DNA from: Siphonodentalium dalli
Lineage: Eukaryota; Mollusca; Scaphopoda; Gadilida; Siphonodentaliidae
Assembly (NCBI GenBank): GCA_032622095.1
Contig: CP136064.1
Location: 134,613,129 to 134,677,128 of the forward strand
DNA: 64,000 nt
Direction: 5' to 3'
Shown here: in pieces, positions 37,101-47,545 of the stretch
Numbering within the stretch: the first letter of the stretch is position 1
How the letters are laid out: each line of letters opens with the position of its first letter
The notes under the pieces: generated by a model
What the model was told of the DNA's origin: nothing
Databases searched by the model: none
What the model saw: the letters and a program-made list of their open reading frames with translations, nothing else
Made by a program: the position numbers and the translations under genes

Positions 37101-37577
37101 AATATGAGGCAGATCATAAGCAAATTGTTTGACTTAGATGCATCAGATAGAATTTGTGAGTGGGGTTAATTATTTTCTAAATCGATCAACTGATCGATAC
37201 CAAAAACTATACAGGTGAGGGGTGTGTCATCATAAACCTACATTTTAAATATGAACACAATCGGACAAAAAACACTTGGGTTATTGCATCGGATAGCACA
37301 TGCCCATGTGTGGATGCAAAGTGTTAATAATTTCTAAACCGATCAACCGATCGATACCAAAAACTATACAGGTGAGGGGTGTGTCATTGTAAACATGCAC
37401 ATAAAATTTGAACATGATCCGATAAAAGATACTCCAGTAATCGAATCGGATAGCAAATGTCTACGGACAGACGGACGGACGGACAGACGGACAGACGGAC
37501 AGACGGACGGACGAACGACGGATGGTTGATCCGGACGTCAGCATTATGTGTACCATACATGGTATGGGTACACATAA
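34118..37577 (+). repeat. Family A element, 3.46 kb, inserted in the 722-bp array
   Basis: Starts AACGAGAGGCCGATCACGAT and ends with the hairpin GTGTACCATACATGGTATGG plus ACACATAAA. The array sequence TTAAAATAAA-ACGAGATATC is interrupted here and continuous in the first two array units, so the insertion edges are visible. An internal hairpin of the same type ends at about 34952 after a GACAGACAGACAGATAGAGA microsatellite, so this may be a nested or doubled copy. Core units with GGGCCATAACTC lie near 35529, 35677 and 36876. The final microsatellite (ACGGACAGACGG type) is at 37464-37520. No Rep/helicase frame is seen. Confidence 0.8.
35851..36005 (-). repeat. Dispersed repeat family H
   Basis: The complement shares GTTAAGTTTTGAAA, GAGATTTTTGCGGGAGGTAT and GCCCA with 60700-60890. 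It sits inside the 34118 family A copy. Confidence 0.7.
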
Positions 37578-38480
37578 AAAACGAGATATCCTTTAAATAT
37601 TTGTTGAATAATATCAACTGGTCATAACAGTGTCGACACTCCATACGTGAGCACACTCAATTCGATCAGATTGATGAATTCTTAGTGTAAAACACAAAAC
37701 ACTGATTCAGGCCGAAAGTCTGTCGATGAATCCGGAGGTTTTAAATCGCACCTAGGATGATTTGCTGAGTTTTTTCAGTTGACGTGAAGCCCAAATGACG
37801 CCATTTCGAATGCCGTTGTCACAGTGATGTACCCCAGGACCTATACATGTCGACAGAACACGCCAGCGGCTAATATAGGAGCGCTGTTCTCGTTAAAATG
37901 ATGGCGTAAAACGTATTGTAGAATCTGACAAAAAGTCTGAATGTTTAAACCAACGCGGCACCTATAGGAATTTTTCCGTTTCTCCGTGTCGGTGGAATAT
38001 GAATAGCCCATGCAAAGACATCATATACATATATATTATGCCTGTCCTCCGGTTCGTTGTACGGACCGCACATAATCACCTAATAAAGGTATGTTACCTA
38101 CAATATAAATATTTTCCGCCACAATCAAGGCTTATCATCCTTTATGTATGTTTCTAAAATGAGAATAATCGGCTTTATTTAATTAATTTACATTTTTTTA
38201 ATTCTTACTACAACCGTGTTAAAAGAAATTCAGAAACATGTTTAATGTGGCGATGTATGCTTACATTTGGTAAATAGGTTCAAATAGCACGTTAATACAT
38301 CCTTGTGATAAACTAATTAGTGATGTAACACATATTCTATCAGCCGATAATTACCCGGGGGTATCAAACCGCACTGCCGTGTACAATTAGCTGGTTTGGA
38401 CTGGGCCTGCTTTGCAGAGGCGCCGACCGCGTCACGAGTGTAGCATAATAATGTGTGCATATATATGAAATTACTTTGAT
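37578..38480 (+). repeat. Remainder of the third array unit and degenerate copies
   Basis: AACGAGATATCCTTTAAATA through CATAACAGTGTCGACACTCC continues the unit broken at 34118. A degenerate CCGGAGGTTTTAAATCGCAC (37733) and a further CCCGGGGGTATCAAACCGCA (38355) extend the array at lower similarity. Confidence 0.8.
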
Positions 38481-38649
38481 ATTGATAATTCTTGAACATT
38501 ATATTAATTGTTGAAAATTATCATTTTAAATTAAATTTGGAAAAACTAAATTTTATTTATAAATTTTGATCCGAGTTTTTAATTTTTTGTTTAAAATTAA
38601 AATTTAAAACTTTAGTTACGTTTTGAACATTAAATGCGAAAGTTTAAAG

Positions 38650-39045
38650 TTATGTGAAACACTCCGGTAGGGTGATAAAATAGAAATGGATAATAATCTT
38701 GCTGAAAGTAGTTATTTTTACAAATATTATATCCAAATTGACAAAACACACCGTAATTCTTATATATTCATTAAATACAGTGACCCCCCCCCCCCCCCCC
38801 CCCCCCCCCCGATGGCGAAATCGGTTGTGTTCGTTTACCGCCGATAGGTGCGTCCCGAATCGGGAAGTAAATATTTAAATTGAGCGTAGTTCAGACGATG
38901 TTTTCTAAGAAGTGGTACGGTCGATTTGTTTGAGATTTTCGGCAATGTTAGTAGAATTCTGCATTTCCCCAGTTGGCATAGCGCCTGCATACTAACTAAT
39001 CAGTTTCACGCGCCCGAACAAGTGCATAATATGTCTTTAACTTAT
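38650..39045 (+). repeat. Dispersed repeat family I
   Basis: GTGAAACACTCCGGT, GAATAATCTTGCT-type, GCGTCCCGAATCG, ATGTTAGTAGAAT and CATAATATGTCTTTAA occur in the same order at 57781-58106, where the sequence is part of a clean insertion. A 27-base poly-C (38784-38810) interrupts this copy. Confidence 0.75.
38784..38810. repeat. Poly-C tract (27 C)
   Basis: Uninterrupted homopolymer inside a family I copy; the 57.8 kb copy lacks it. Length may be unreliable. Confidence 0.95.
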
Positions 39046-40430
39046 GAATTTGTGTAATGCTATATCCAATTTTTCAGCCATTTGTTAGAACACGATATCG
39101 CCGCACAAACTACCGAAACCATTTGCGTATATGTAATATGAACAAACACAAGAAAATAGCAATGCCAACTAAAATAAAATGCGACAACAAAACACGACAC
39201 GGATATAAAGGCCATAGACACAGATAAACAAATATGCATATATATATATAATTCAATATATGGAATTGTTTTTTATTATAAAAGATTTTATCTGACAATT
39301 CTTTATTCATTGACGAAATCAATCCGGCCAAATATACCCTAACAAAGCCTACCACAAGTAATACTGCGGCAGCTCTTTGATGTCGCGGATTATTCACACC
39401 TCCCGCACTGTCCCTGAAAAGAGTAGGTGCCGCTCTGCATTGGGATGCAGACCAGGGGGTAAACACTGCTGACCACGCTATTAGCATGCATGACCACGGC
39501 ATGAACACGACTTCAACACGGATGACCACGGAGTGCACTCAGAGTGCATAAAATGTCTTTAACTTATGAATTTTTGTAATGTTATATCCAATTTTTCAGC
39601 CAATTTTTGGAACACGATATCGACGCACAAACAAAATGCGACAACAAAACATGACACGGATATAAAGCCATAGACACAGATAAACAAATATGCATATATA
39701 TACAATTCAATATATGAAATTGTTTTTTATTATAAAAGATTTTATCTGACAATTCTTTATTCATTGACGAAATCAATCCGGGCCAAATATACCTAACAAA
39801 GCCAACCGCAAGTAATACTGCGGCAACTCTTTGATGTCGCGGATTATTCACACCTCCCACACTGTCCCTGAAAAGAGTAGGTGCCGCTCTGCATTGGGAT
39901 GCAGATCACGGGGTAAACACTGCTGACCACGCTATTAGCATGGATGACCACGGCATGAACACGACTTCAACACGGATGACCACGGGGTGCACTCAGAGTG
40001 CATAATATGTCTTTAACTTATGAATTTGTGTAATGTTATATCCAACTTTTCAGCCATTTGTTGCGACACGATATCGACGCACAAACTACCGAAACCGTTT
40101 GCATACATGTAATATGAACAAACACAAGAAAATATTAATGCCAACTAAAATAAAACGCGACAACAAAACATGACACGGATATAAAGGCCATTGACACGGA
40201 TTAACAAACATGCATATATATAATTAAATATATGAAATTGTTTTTTATTATAAAATATTTTATCTGACAATTCTTTATTCATTGACGAAATCAATCCGGG
40301 CCAAATATACCCGAAAAAAGCCTACCGCAAGTAATACTGCGGCAACTCTTTGATGTCGCGGATTATTCACACCTCCCGCACTGTCCCTGAAAATAATAGA
40401 TGCCGTAAACACGGCTGACCACGCTATTAA
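39022..40430. repeat. ~455-522 bp tandem array, three copies
   Basis: GTGCATAATATGTCTTTAAC (or close variants) starts units at 39022, 39544 and 39998. The second lacks about 67 bases present in the others. Each unit runs through GACGAAATCAATCCGG, GTAATACTGCGGCA and CACACCTCCC to a block of GACCACG/GAACACG heptamers. The open frames at 39110-39538 and 39582-39860 on the minus strand repeat with the array and show no known domain. Confidence 0.9.
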
Positions 40431-40740
40431 CACGGCATGAACACGACTTCAACACGGATGACCCGGCGTGTACTCAGATGACCATGACATTGAACATGCC
40501 GTGTTCAGACCGTTTTTGAACACGCTGGCCATATTGCCGAAATTGATCACGCTAATAACACGACTTCAACACGGATGACCACGGCGTGAACTCGGATAAC
40601 CACGGCATGTACACGCCGTGTTCAGACCGTTTTTGAACACGCTGGCCATTTTTCTGAAGTTGACCACGCTAAGACCACGCGCGATTTTTCCGTGTTTTTT
40701 CCGTGTTAAAATGTTGGCCACGCGTGGTTTTGAAAAAACC
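40390..40740. repeat. Right subterminal GAACACG/GACCACG repeats
   Basis: Heptamers as at the left end. A block with CCGTGTTCAGACCGTTTTTG and AACACGCTGGCCAT occurs twice (about 40498 and 40616). GACCACGCGCGATTTTTCCG lies just inside the right TIR. Confidence 0.85.
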
Positions 40741-40879
40741 ACGGGCCTTGTACTGTACCATCCAGCGAGAATTCAGTTAAGGGATTGAGGTTTGGCAGAA
40801 TTTCTGTCCCACTCTGACAATTTGATTATTCTATATCAGTATGTGGGTGGAATCAATTTATTTTGAATCCGATATAAAA

Positions 40880-41215
40880 TCGGATTGGGAGGGGGTGCAT
40901 GGTTACACAAAGGCTGTTCTTATCTGTAAACACAAGAAATATTGTTTCTTAAGTTATGTTTTTATGATTAGTGATTACTGGTGAAAATTTAGACCAATAA
41001 TTTCAGATGTACATGAAAGTGTAATAAAAAGTTACGTCATTCTACACATAATTTGAACACCGGGTTTGAAGAGGGGTTCCAAAGAGGCCCTTCTTATCTG
41101 TAAATGCCAGAACATTGTTTCTTAAGTAATTATGTTTTCATGGTCAGTGAATATTAGTTAATATTTAAACCAAAAATGACAGATGTAAGCGAAAGTGTAA
41201 TTGAAAGTGATTTTG
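40880..41215 (+). repeat. ~184-bp direct duplication
   Basis: TTCTTATCTGTAAA, ATTGTTTCTTAAGT and GAAAGTGTAAT recur in order at about 40916 and 41101. Confidence 0.7.
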
Positions 41216-41618
41216 AGGGTTTTTGGAGTGCTCCTAAACGCCAGGATTGCAAAACTTAAGAAATGGATTTTTATTGATGATTTAACGGTAACACCAGTTC
41301 GGAAGCATCAAACCTTTCGTATACGATAGTGTCATTGAAACCCTGTGGGCTCCCTGTCTATATATATATTCCAAGATGAATAGACAGACAAATGGACAAG
41401 TTGGATTCTAAAAATAATTGAATTAGTCACTGTGGAAAACAGACTGCATTCAAGGACAGCAATAAAATTAAATTATTGTACACTCTCTATTCAACAGGTC
41501 TTATTTGGCTGAGCTGACAGAGTTCAACAGATATTAATGCACAATTCCACTGATTTTGAGGCAACAGCTATACCTCATCATCAAATCACATCATTACATG
41601 TGTTCTTCTTTGTTAAAA

Positions 41619-42092
41619 CTAATTTTTTGGCATTAATATTTGTGCCTCCTTCGGGTGTGTTCTATCAATGCCCACATGATACAAGTTTTCGGATTTCTTC
41701 CATTTATTGACACTTTGCATTATCTCTCTGAGAGTAGCAAAAACTGCTTTTTTGGGGCATAAAAGTGAATAACGTGGCACCATTCTAGTTTCCTGGTTTT
41801 CCACCAGACACTAACAGCCTAATTGATGATTACTGTTGGGGATTGTTTGCAATTATGATCAGTTATTAACACTTTCCAGTCATCTCTTGGCGTATGTTCA
41901 AATAATGCAGCACGATTCTGGTTTTCGCCTCTCTTTACCCAGTGTCCATATATTTTGAAAGCACAGTTGTCTATGAGTTTTCTAAAGTTTTTCTCTGCAT
42001 ATGGGTTTGTTATCACAGTCTTGACAGATATAGGCTGTGGGTTGGAATAATAAAACTTGAGTCGATACCAAAATCTCACACAATTGATTCCG
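41619..42092 (-). CDS. Unassigned exon-like open frames
   Basis: On the minus strand a good acceptor-like tract (TTTTTCTTATTTTTCAG) ends at about 42093. It is followed by an open frame to a stop near 41819 that encodes about 88 residues with VRFWYRLKFYYSNPQPISVK and HWVKRGENQNRAALFEHTPR. After a stop and a shift, a second frame (41804-41619) encodes about 61 residues with LYHVGIDRTHPKEAQILMPK. The residue composition looks protein-like and the two frames could be one broken gene. I do not recognise the family. It lies about 150 bases upstream of the Penelope remnant on the other strand. It could be a host exon, a transposon remnant or chance. Confidence 0.3.
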
Positions 42093-42237
42093 ACCTGAAA
42101 AATAAGAAAAATGTATAATGAATATAAAATCTATTTATCAAAGGGTTATAGTGACTACAGTATTAAAGACAAGGTTCAAGGTAATTATATTGAATGGTTG
42201 AAAGTTCAAACGTACAGTTATATATATAGGTAAGATG

Positions 42238-43625
42238 TTAATATCATATATTGAATGGTCAAAAGCAGAATCTCTTCTTGAGGACACAACCACATACACC
42301 AAAGTGGAAGATAGTCAAAATAAAACTATCATGCGCAAAATTTGACAATTAGTGAAAAAACATTCACGATGTTTGACAAGAAAAGAAGTTGATTATCTCA
42401 CAGTATTTGAACCTCGGTGTAGAACTTTTTATGGATTGCCAAAAATCCATAAATCAAGGCTAATACAGCAGTCGATTCAACATCAACATAGCGAGATTGT
42501 AGAGTTATTACGACCCGACAACCTCAAACTAGGCCCAGTCTGCCCCACGCACAGATTGAGTAACCTTTTAGATATTCTGTTAAAACCACTATTTAACAAC
42601 CAAGATTCCAAGTTATCTACGAGATGATATACAGTTCATCTGAACCCTACCTAGGACTGTCAATTCGGACACTATACTAGCCAGTTTTGACGCTGTGAGT
42701 CTGTATAGCATCATCCCACATGATTTAGGTTTGGAATCCATAGCATATTGGATTGGCAAGTGTAGAGAATCGATAGATGAACGCTTTACAAGGGAGTTTA
42801 TTACTGAAGGACTACAACTTGTACTTGAAGATAACATTTTATCGGCAAACAACCGGCACTGCTATGGGCACTAAAGTGGCCCCAACATATGCGAATCTGA
42901 CAGTGGGGTACCTAGAAGAAAAATTGTACGATACCATGTCTAACAAGTTCAACGATCAAATTAATACCTGTACTTCATAAAAGTCCAAAGATGGAAGAAC
43001 TGGTAAAAATTGATCACCTACTGTAGAGCAGACGACAGCCTTGGAATATTAAAAAGATTTTAACTTGGGCCAAGTTTGACAGTGGTGAGAATCGTGAACA
43101 AGAGATCACAAAATGTGGCGACTCCAAATGCAAAACATGTCGTTACCTGTACACCGGGACACACTTTACCATCAAGAATGGGCATGTTGTCTGCCCTAAT
43201 GAGAACATAGACTGCAAAACCCGAAATTTAGTTTATAACATAGTATGTTCTGAATGTGAGGAATTCTATGTTGGACAGACAGGAAATTTCCTTGTCGAAA
43301 GAACAAGGATCCACCGCCAACATCAAATTGTTATTGTTTTGTGGGCATTTTATGACCATTCTAATGGCCTGTGATTCGTCGTCGATGATTTAGATTGCTT
43401 GCACTAAATATGTTTCTTCCTCGGGAATGAGAAAACCGGAATTACGGATGATTCCATTAAGTAAACATCTTGATCAATGTGGGGATGGATCCTTCTGAAT
43501 TTTCCCCATACACAAAATGATGGAAGTTATATTACATTTGTCCGAGAGCTTTCCGATGAATGGCAACAAGCCATATTTCCGACTAAATCCTGAAAAGTTA
43601 CCCATAATAACACGAAGAAGTACCG
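42238..43625 (+). pseudogene. Penelope-like element remnant: RT plus GIY-YIG endonuclease
   Basis: From 42238 one frame encodes EWSKAESLLEDTTTYTKVED, an in-frame stop, then FYGLPKIHKS and CPTHRLSNLLDILLKP. A frameshift near 42611 leads to SYLRDDIQFI and the RT motif A region LASFDAVSLYSIIPHDLGLE. Another shift gives GTAMGTKVAPTYANLTVGYL. The segment that should hold the catalytic YxDD is deleted near 42980-43020. Then RQPWNIKKILTWAKF, a Cys-x4-Cys-x2-Cys region and VYNIVCSECEEFYVGQTGNF form the linker and GIY-YIG domain. That domain is split by a 98-bp insert at 43334-43431 and resumes with RKPELRMIPLSKHLDQCGDG. YGLPKIHK, the PNLKRILT-type linker and a C-terminal GIY-YIG domain together identify a Penelope-like element. 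It is inactive. Confidence 0.9.
43334..43431 (-). repeat. 98-bp inverted copy of the endonuclease 3' edge, inside the GIY-YIG domain
   Basis: The complement of this stretch matches 46020-46118 at about 97 of 98 bases (CTCATTCCCGAGGAAGAAAC at one end, CCCACAAAACAATA at the other). It interrupts the Penelope frame between IHRQHQI and RKPELRM. The partner encodes the end of a LINE endonuclease. Confidence 0.85.
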
Positions 43626-44702
43626 GTAAGAACTTTAGTTGAGAATATCATGCCGATTAACTTGGAATTGCAACAATATTTAAAGCATGTGTCATTGGAT
43701 TCATTTCCTCTCACAAGCAAATTAAATTTTCAATTTGACCAATTCAGCACACAAATGTAATAACTAGCCACACCGAGAATATATATACATCCACATATGC
43801 TCATGATTCGAATACTATGTTCTGAATACAAATGTATGGCATGCACAGTGTATGTACACCACCACAACATATTCACCCTCGTGTACGTGGTATCGCGAAA
43901 CCCGAGGGTATCGCCAAACCTGAGAAAATGAGAAAGTCATTTTCACGTATATGATATGGGGATATGTTGGTTTCTCATCGTAAAACATACAATGAACAAC
44001 GTATGTGTATGTCCACATGAAGCAGGAGTATTTATCCACCCGCTGTTAATCAGTTTTCCAAGATCAAACCATTTAATATTTTTTTGCGAATTTTTTCAAT
44101 AGTGTTTTTGCTCACTCAAATTTTCGAGAACATCCACCCACTAGTATAGTTCCTGGACTTCCACGCTGCCGAAACAAATGCCGGTATATAGTTGAATCTG
44201 TCAATGAAGCACAGGATTGAACAGAATTTTAAAAATCAGTGTCATTCTCAATATCCGCGCGATATGGAGTAACCACTGTCGGCACAGAAAGATGTTAACG
44301 CCGAAGACGAAGATGTCACCAAACGCCGATCATCTGTGCAGTAAATATGCGTAGTACTTAAGGAGTTATGATTAGTTTTTGAGTGTTTTTATGTGTATCT
44401 GAGACTGATCAATTGGACTGTGAATGTCATCTGAAATATGAATCCATAACATTTCGAAATATTGTGTACATATCTATTATGAATGTATTTCAATTGAAAT
44501 TAATTGAACATCCATCTCAGCATTCAGATTTGCAATCTCAAAAAGGTGAATGAATGATAACGCGATGCCTTGATCACACGCACGTGAATGCTGTCGTTCG
44601 CATGCATGCAGCTAACCGGATATTCGTTTAGTATTAACATGCTTGGAGTTTGTATATAGACCACACATGCAGGACGAAACGCTACAACGTATCAACGATT
44701 TG

Positions 44703-45295
44703 AAAACCGACACATAAATCGTCTACTCCAACAGATCAGACCCCTTGTATTTGCGAACATCAGTGTGCAGAGAACCTCAGAGGAGATCTACAAGATTTTG
44801 TGATGCATACGTTCTCGGAGCTTAATACCTTTGCTAATGCAGTATGGTCAACAGTGAACAACAAAGGTCACGCTCGCGCTCCTCAGCTGACGCTGACTCA
44901 CCTGACAATAGCATAAGACTGATAAAGCCAACCCGTTATACATGAAAACGGAATGCCGCACCAATCAAAACACAACGGTTGTTTGTCCGCAATCTCACAT
45001 GTGAGGTGGACGCAGATGTGATAATGTCGTACTTGGAAGACTATGATATCCAGCATTCAGTTATTAAAATTCTATGGTCCGGCGAAGATGGCAAATCGGT
45101 CTCTGCACGTGTAAGCATTCACAAGGATGATATCGACTCAGTGCTCGAGGAATTCTTTTGGCCGTCTCAAGTGTTTTGTAGAAGATGGCTTTCACTCAAA
45201 TCGTTCAGTGAAAGTTTCCATCGGAAAGACACCAGTCGATATGATCATAATTCCCACACACTACACAGAATCAACGATGACAAATCATACTAAAC
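44703..45295 (+). pseudogene. LINE ORF1-like protein remnant (nucleic-acid-binding type)
   Basis: An early frame reads DLQDFVMHTFSELNTFANAV. After a frameshift the sequence has RSRSRSSADADSPDN, a stop in place of one codon, then LFVRNLTCEVDADVIMSYLE, RVSIHKDDIDSVLEEFFWPS and VFCRRW. The order (basic Ser/Arg linker, VxNL-type start, WPxxVxxRRW end) resembles the RRM-like domain in ORF1 or gag-like proteins of CR1-group LINEs. It lies about 100 bases upstream of the endonuclease below, as expected for the same element. Function would be RNA binding in the retrotransposon particle. Broken by frameshift and stop. Confidence 0.65.
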
Positions 45296-45394
45296 AATTG
45301 CATTTGAATCACCCAACAATGTTTATACAATTCACGTACCCATGCTGGTGTAGCCAGCCCTTATCACCGTTTGATCAGCCTGATCATTAGCATA

Positions 45395-46118
45395 ATGTTG
45401 TTGAATATATGCACATGGAATGCTACTAGAATTTTCGGTAGCAGCTCCTACCTCTCGAGCCTTCTGGCACAGGAAAATGTTGATGTAATTGGAGTGAGTG
45501 AGCATTGGCTCTAGGAGCACAATTCTCACTTTCTCGACACATTACACAAAACATATCATCACCATGTTGTGTGCGATTATTCACAAAAAAATCCCAATGC
45601 AAATGAGAAAGGCGGGTAGGCCAAAGGGGGGAGTTGCCATTATGTGGCATGCGAGACTGGACAGTGGCGTTTCAATCATCCAATACGACGACGATCGCAT
45701 TTGCGGTATCCAAGTACACATCTCAGAATTGCAGTATGTCTACATCTTTCAGGTGTACCTACCGTCCAGTAATTACCCAGTTACAATGTATAGAGAATAT
45801 ATACATGATCTTTACGATATGTACTCAGCTATAGGACATGTTGTCATAATGGGTGATTTCAATGGCAGTGTGCAGAGATCAGATGCCAGGAATAGATGTC
45901 TGTCTAAACTCATATCACAAAAGTCGTTGGTGTCTGTCAATAACACGGAAGCTTGCATTGGGCCTTCTGCAACATATTTCCTTGCCGATGGTGGCCCCGG
46001 TACCATGATAAACCACATCCTCATTCCCGAGGAAGAAACATATTTAGTGCAAGCAATCTAAATCATCAACGACGAATCACAGGCCATTAGAATGGTCATA
46101 AAATACCCACAAAACAAT
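45395..46118 (+). pseudogene. LINE endonuclease domain (EEP fold), broken
   Basis: Begins MLLNICTWNATRIFGSSSYL and NVDVIGVSEHWL, followed by an in-frame TAG. The same frame continues to about 45612, then shifts to KGGVAIMWHARLDSG, ICGIQVHISELQYVYIFQVY, VVIMGDFNGSV and GPSATYFLADGGPGTMINHI. WN, the SEHWL Glu, the GDFN pair and the INHI segment (usually DH) mark the catalytic layout; the final Asp is Asn here. The frame ends at 46061, and similarity to the copy in 43334-43431 continues to 46118. No reverse transcriptase follows; the right arm of the inverted-repeat element starts at 46171. Confidence 0.85.
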
Positions 46119-47189
46119 ACTATGTGAGTGGGAACGAGTCATAAAGTCTTTAAAATAAACATGATTATAACAAATCGTTGATACGTTGTAGCATTTCGTC
46201 CTGCATGTGTGGTCTATATGCAAACTCCAAGCATGATAATACTAAACGAATATCTGGTTAGCTGCATGCATGCGAATGACATCATTCACGTGCGTGTGAT
46301 CAAGGCATCGCGTTATCATTCATTCACCTTTTTGAGATCGCAAATCTGAATGCTGAGATGGATGTTCAATTAATTTCAATTGAAATATATTCATAATAGA
46401 TATGTACACAATATTTCGAAATGTTATGGATTCATATTTCAGATGACATTCGCAGTCCAATTGATCAGTCTCAGATACACATAAAAACACTCAAAAACTA
46501 ATCAGAAATCCTTTAGTACTACGCATATTTACTGCACAGATGATCGGCGTTTGGTGACATCTTCGTCTGCGGCGTTAACATCTTTCTGTGCTGACAGTGG
46601 TCACTCCATATCGCGCGGATATTGAGAACGACACTGATTTTTTTAATTCTGTTCAATCCTATGCTTCATTGACAGATTCAACTATATACCGGCATTTGTT
46701 TTGGCAGCGTGGAAGTCCAGGAACTATATTAGTGGGTGGATGTTCTCAAAAATTTGAGTGAGCAAAAGCAAAAACACTATTGAAAAAATTCGCAAAATAA
46801 TATTAAATGGTTTGATCTGGGAAAACTGTCAGATTGACGGCGGGTGGATAAATACTCCTGCTTCATGTGGACATACACATACGTTGTTCGTTGTCTGTTT
46901 TACGATGATAAACCAACATATCCCCATATCATATATGTGAAAATGACTTTCCCATTTTCTCGGGTTTTTGTATTGGGAATAAATATTGTTTACACCAAAG
47001 CGAGAGGTATAAATGAAAACTCGCAAAACTGTGAGTTTGGTGTCTGCATGGTTCAAGAGGGTGCAGTAGGAAAATTGAGACCCCACAACGGTTATCCTGT
47101 AGCCAGTAGCCACGTCACTGATTCATAGACCACAATAGACACAGTATGGGTACTAATACAGTACTGCACCCTCAGGAAACAGACAACAA

Positions 47190-47545
47190 ACTTCCAACTT
47201 CGCGAGTTTCCATTTACATCCCTCACCCCGATTTGGATTGAAACTTTCCAACTGGCACCCAGGCTTTCCAACTAACTGTTGGAAATTTCCAACCCGACTA
47301 AGACTAAGGAAATTTTCCAAATGGTGTTCATTTCAGACAAACAAGTTGAAAAATATGCTACTGTTGGTATAAAACAACAAATTCCACACTGATTGTTGGA
47401 AAATCAAACAATGAAAACAAATTCAACCTACACATATCAATACCCAGTAATGATGTACGTGTCATGCATGTAATTTCCAACTCTTTTGACCAAATATGGG
47501 GGTTGAGAACCCACAGCCACCCATGTTGCCAAGTCTGTGCCCTAA
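47190..47545 (+). repeat. Dispersed repeat family G
   Basis: Third copy: many TTTCCAACT phrases, then GATTGTTGGAAAATCAAACA, CAAATTCAACCTAC and TTGACCAAATATGGGGGTTG with CCCACAGCCACCC. Confidence 0.6.

Larger units (their letters stand above)
28983..40755. mobile_element. 11.8-kb TIR-bounded composite element with TA flanks
   Basis: The left end CAGTATAAGGCCCGTGG continues to TTTTTT. The complement of the right end, CAGTACAAGGCCCGTGG, continues identically, giving 22 of 23 matches. TA flanks both sides (28981-28982 and 40756-40757). A CAGT tip with TA target is typical of IS630/Tc1/mariner-like elements, though this is far larger than usual. Just inside both ends lies GACCACGCGCGATTTTTCCG in the same orientation, followed by many GAACACG or GACCACG repeats. 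The body holds four different tandem arrays and a 3.46 kb family A insertion; without that insertion it is about 8.3 kb. I see no transposase. An alternative is two separate related elements whose outer ends happen to face each other. Confidence 0.6.
43916..46967. mobile_element. Long inverted-repeat element (~790-bp arms) with LINE ORF1/endonuclease in the loop
   Basis: The left arm 43916-44702 and right arm 46171-46967 are reverse complements at roughly 90% or better. Examples are GACCACACATGCAGGACGAA, TCAATTGAAATTAATTGAAC, GATCATCTGTGCAGTAAATA and ATATCCCCATATCATATA, each with its partner in the other arm. The inner edges are ATCAACGATTTG (44702) and CAAATCGTTGAT (46171). Outside AAACCTGAG (left) and CTCGGGTTT (right) similarity stops. 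The 1.47-kb loop carries pieces of a LINE. Arm open frames (43815-44039 minus and 46844-47128 plus) are mirror images starting MDKYSCFMWTYTYVV; this similarity follows from the arms and does not prove coding. No target duplication was identified. Confidence 0.85.

Noticed and set aside
39110-39860. 142- and 92-residue minus-strand frames with hydrophobic stretches
   Set aside because: They repeat with the 455-522 bp array and the third copy does not preserve the frame; membrane-like stretches come from AT-rich DNA.
43815-47128. Mirror-image open frames (MDKYSCFMW...) in the inverted-repeat arms as a real gene pair
   Set aside because: Their similarity is expected from the arms themselves; no recognised domain and no independent evidence of selection.
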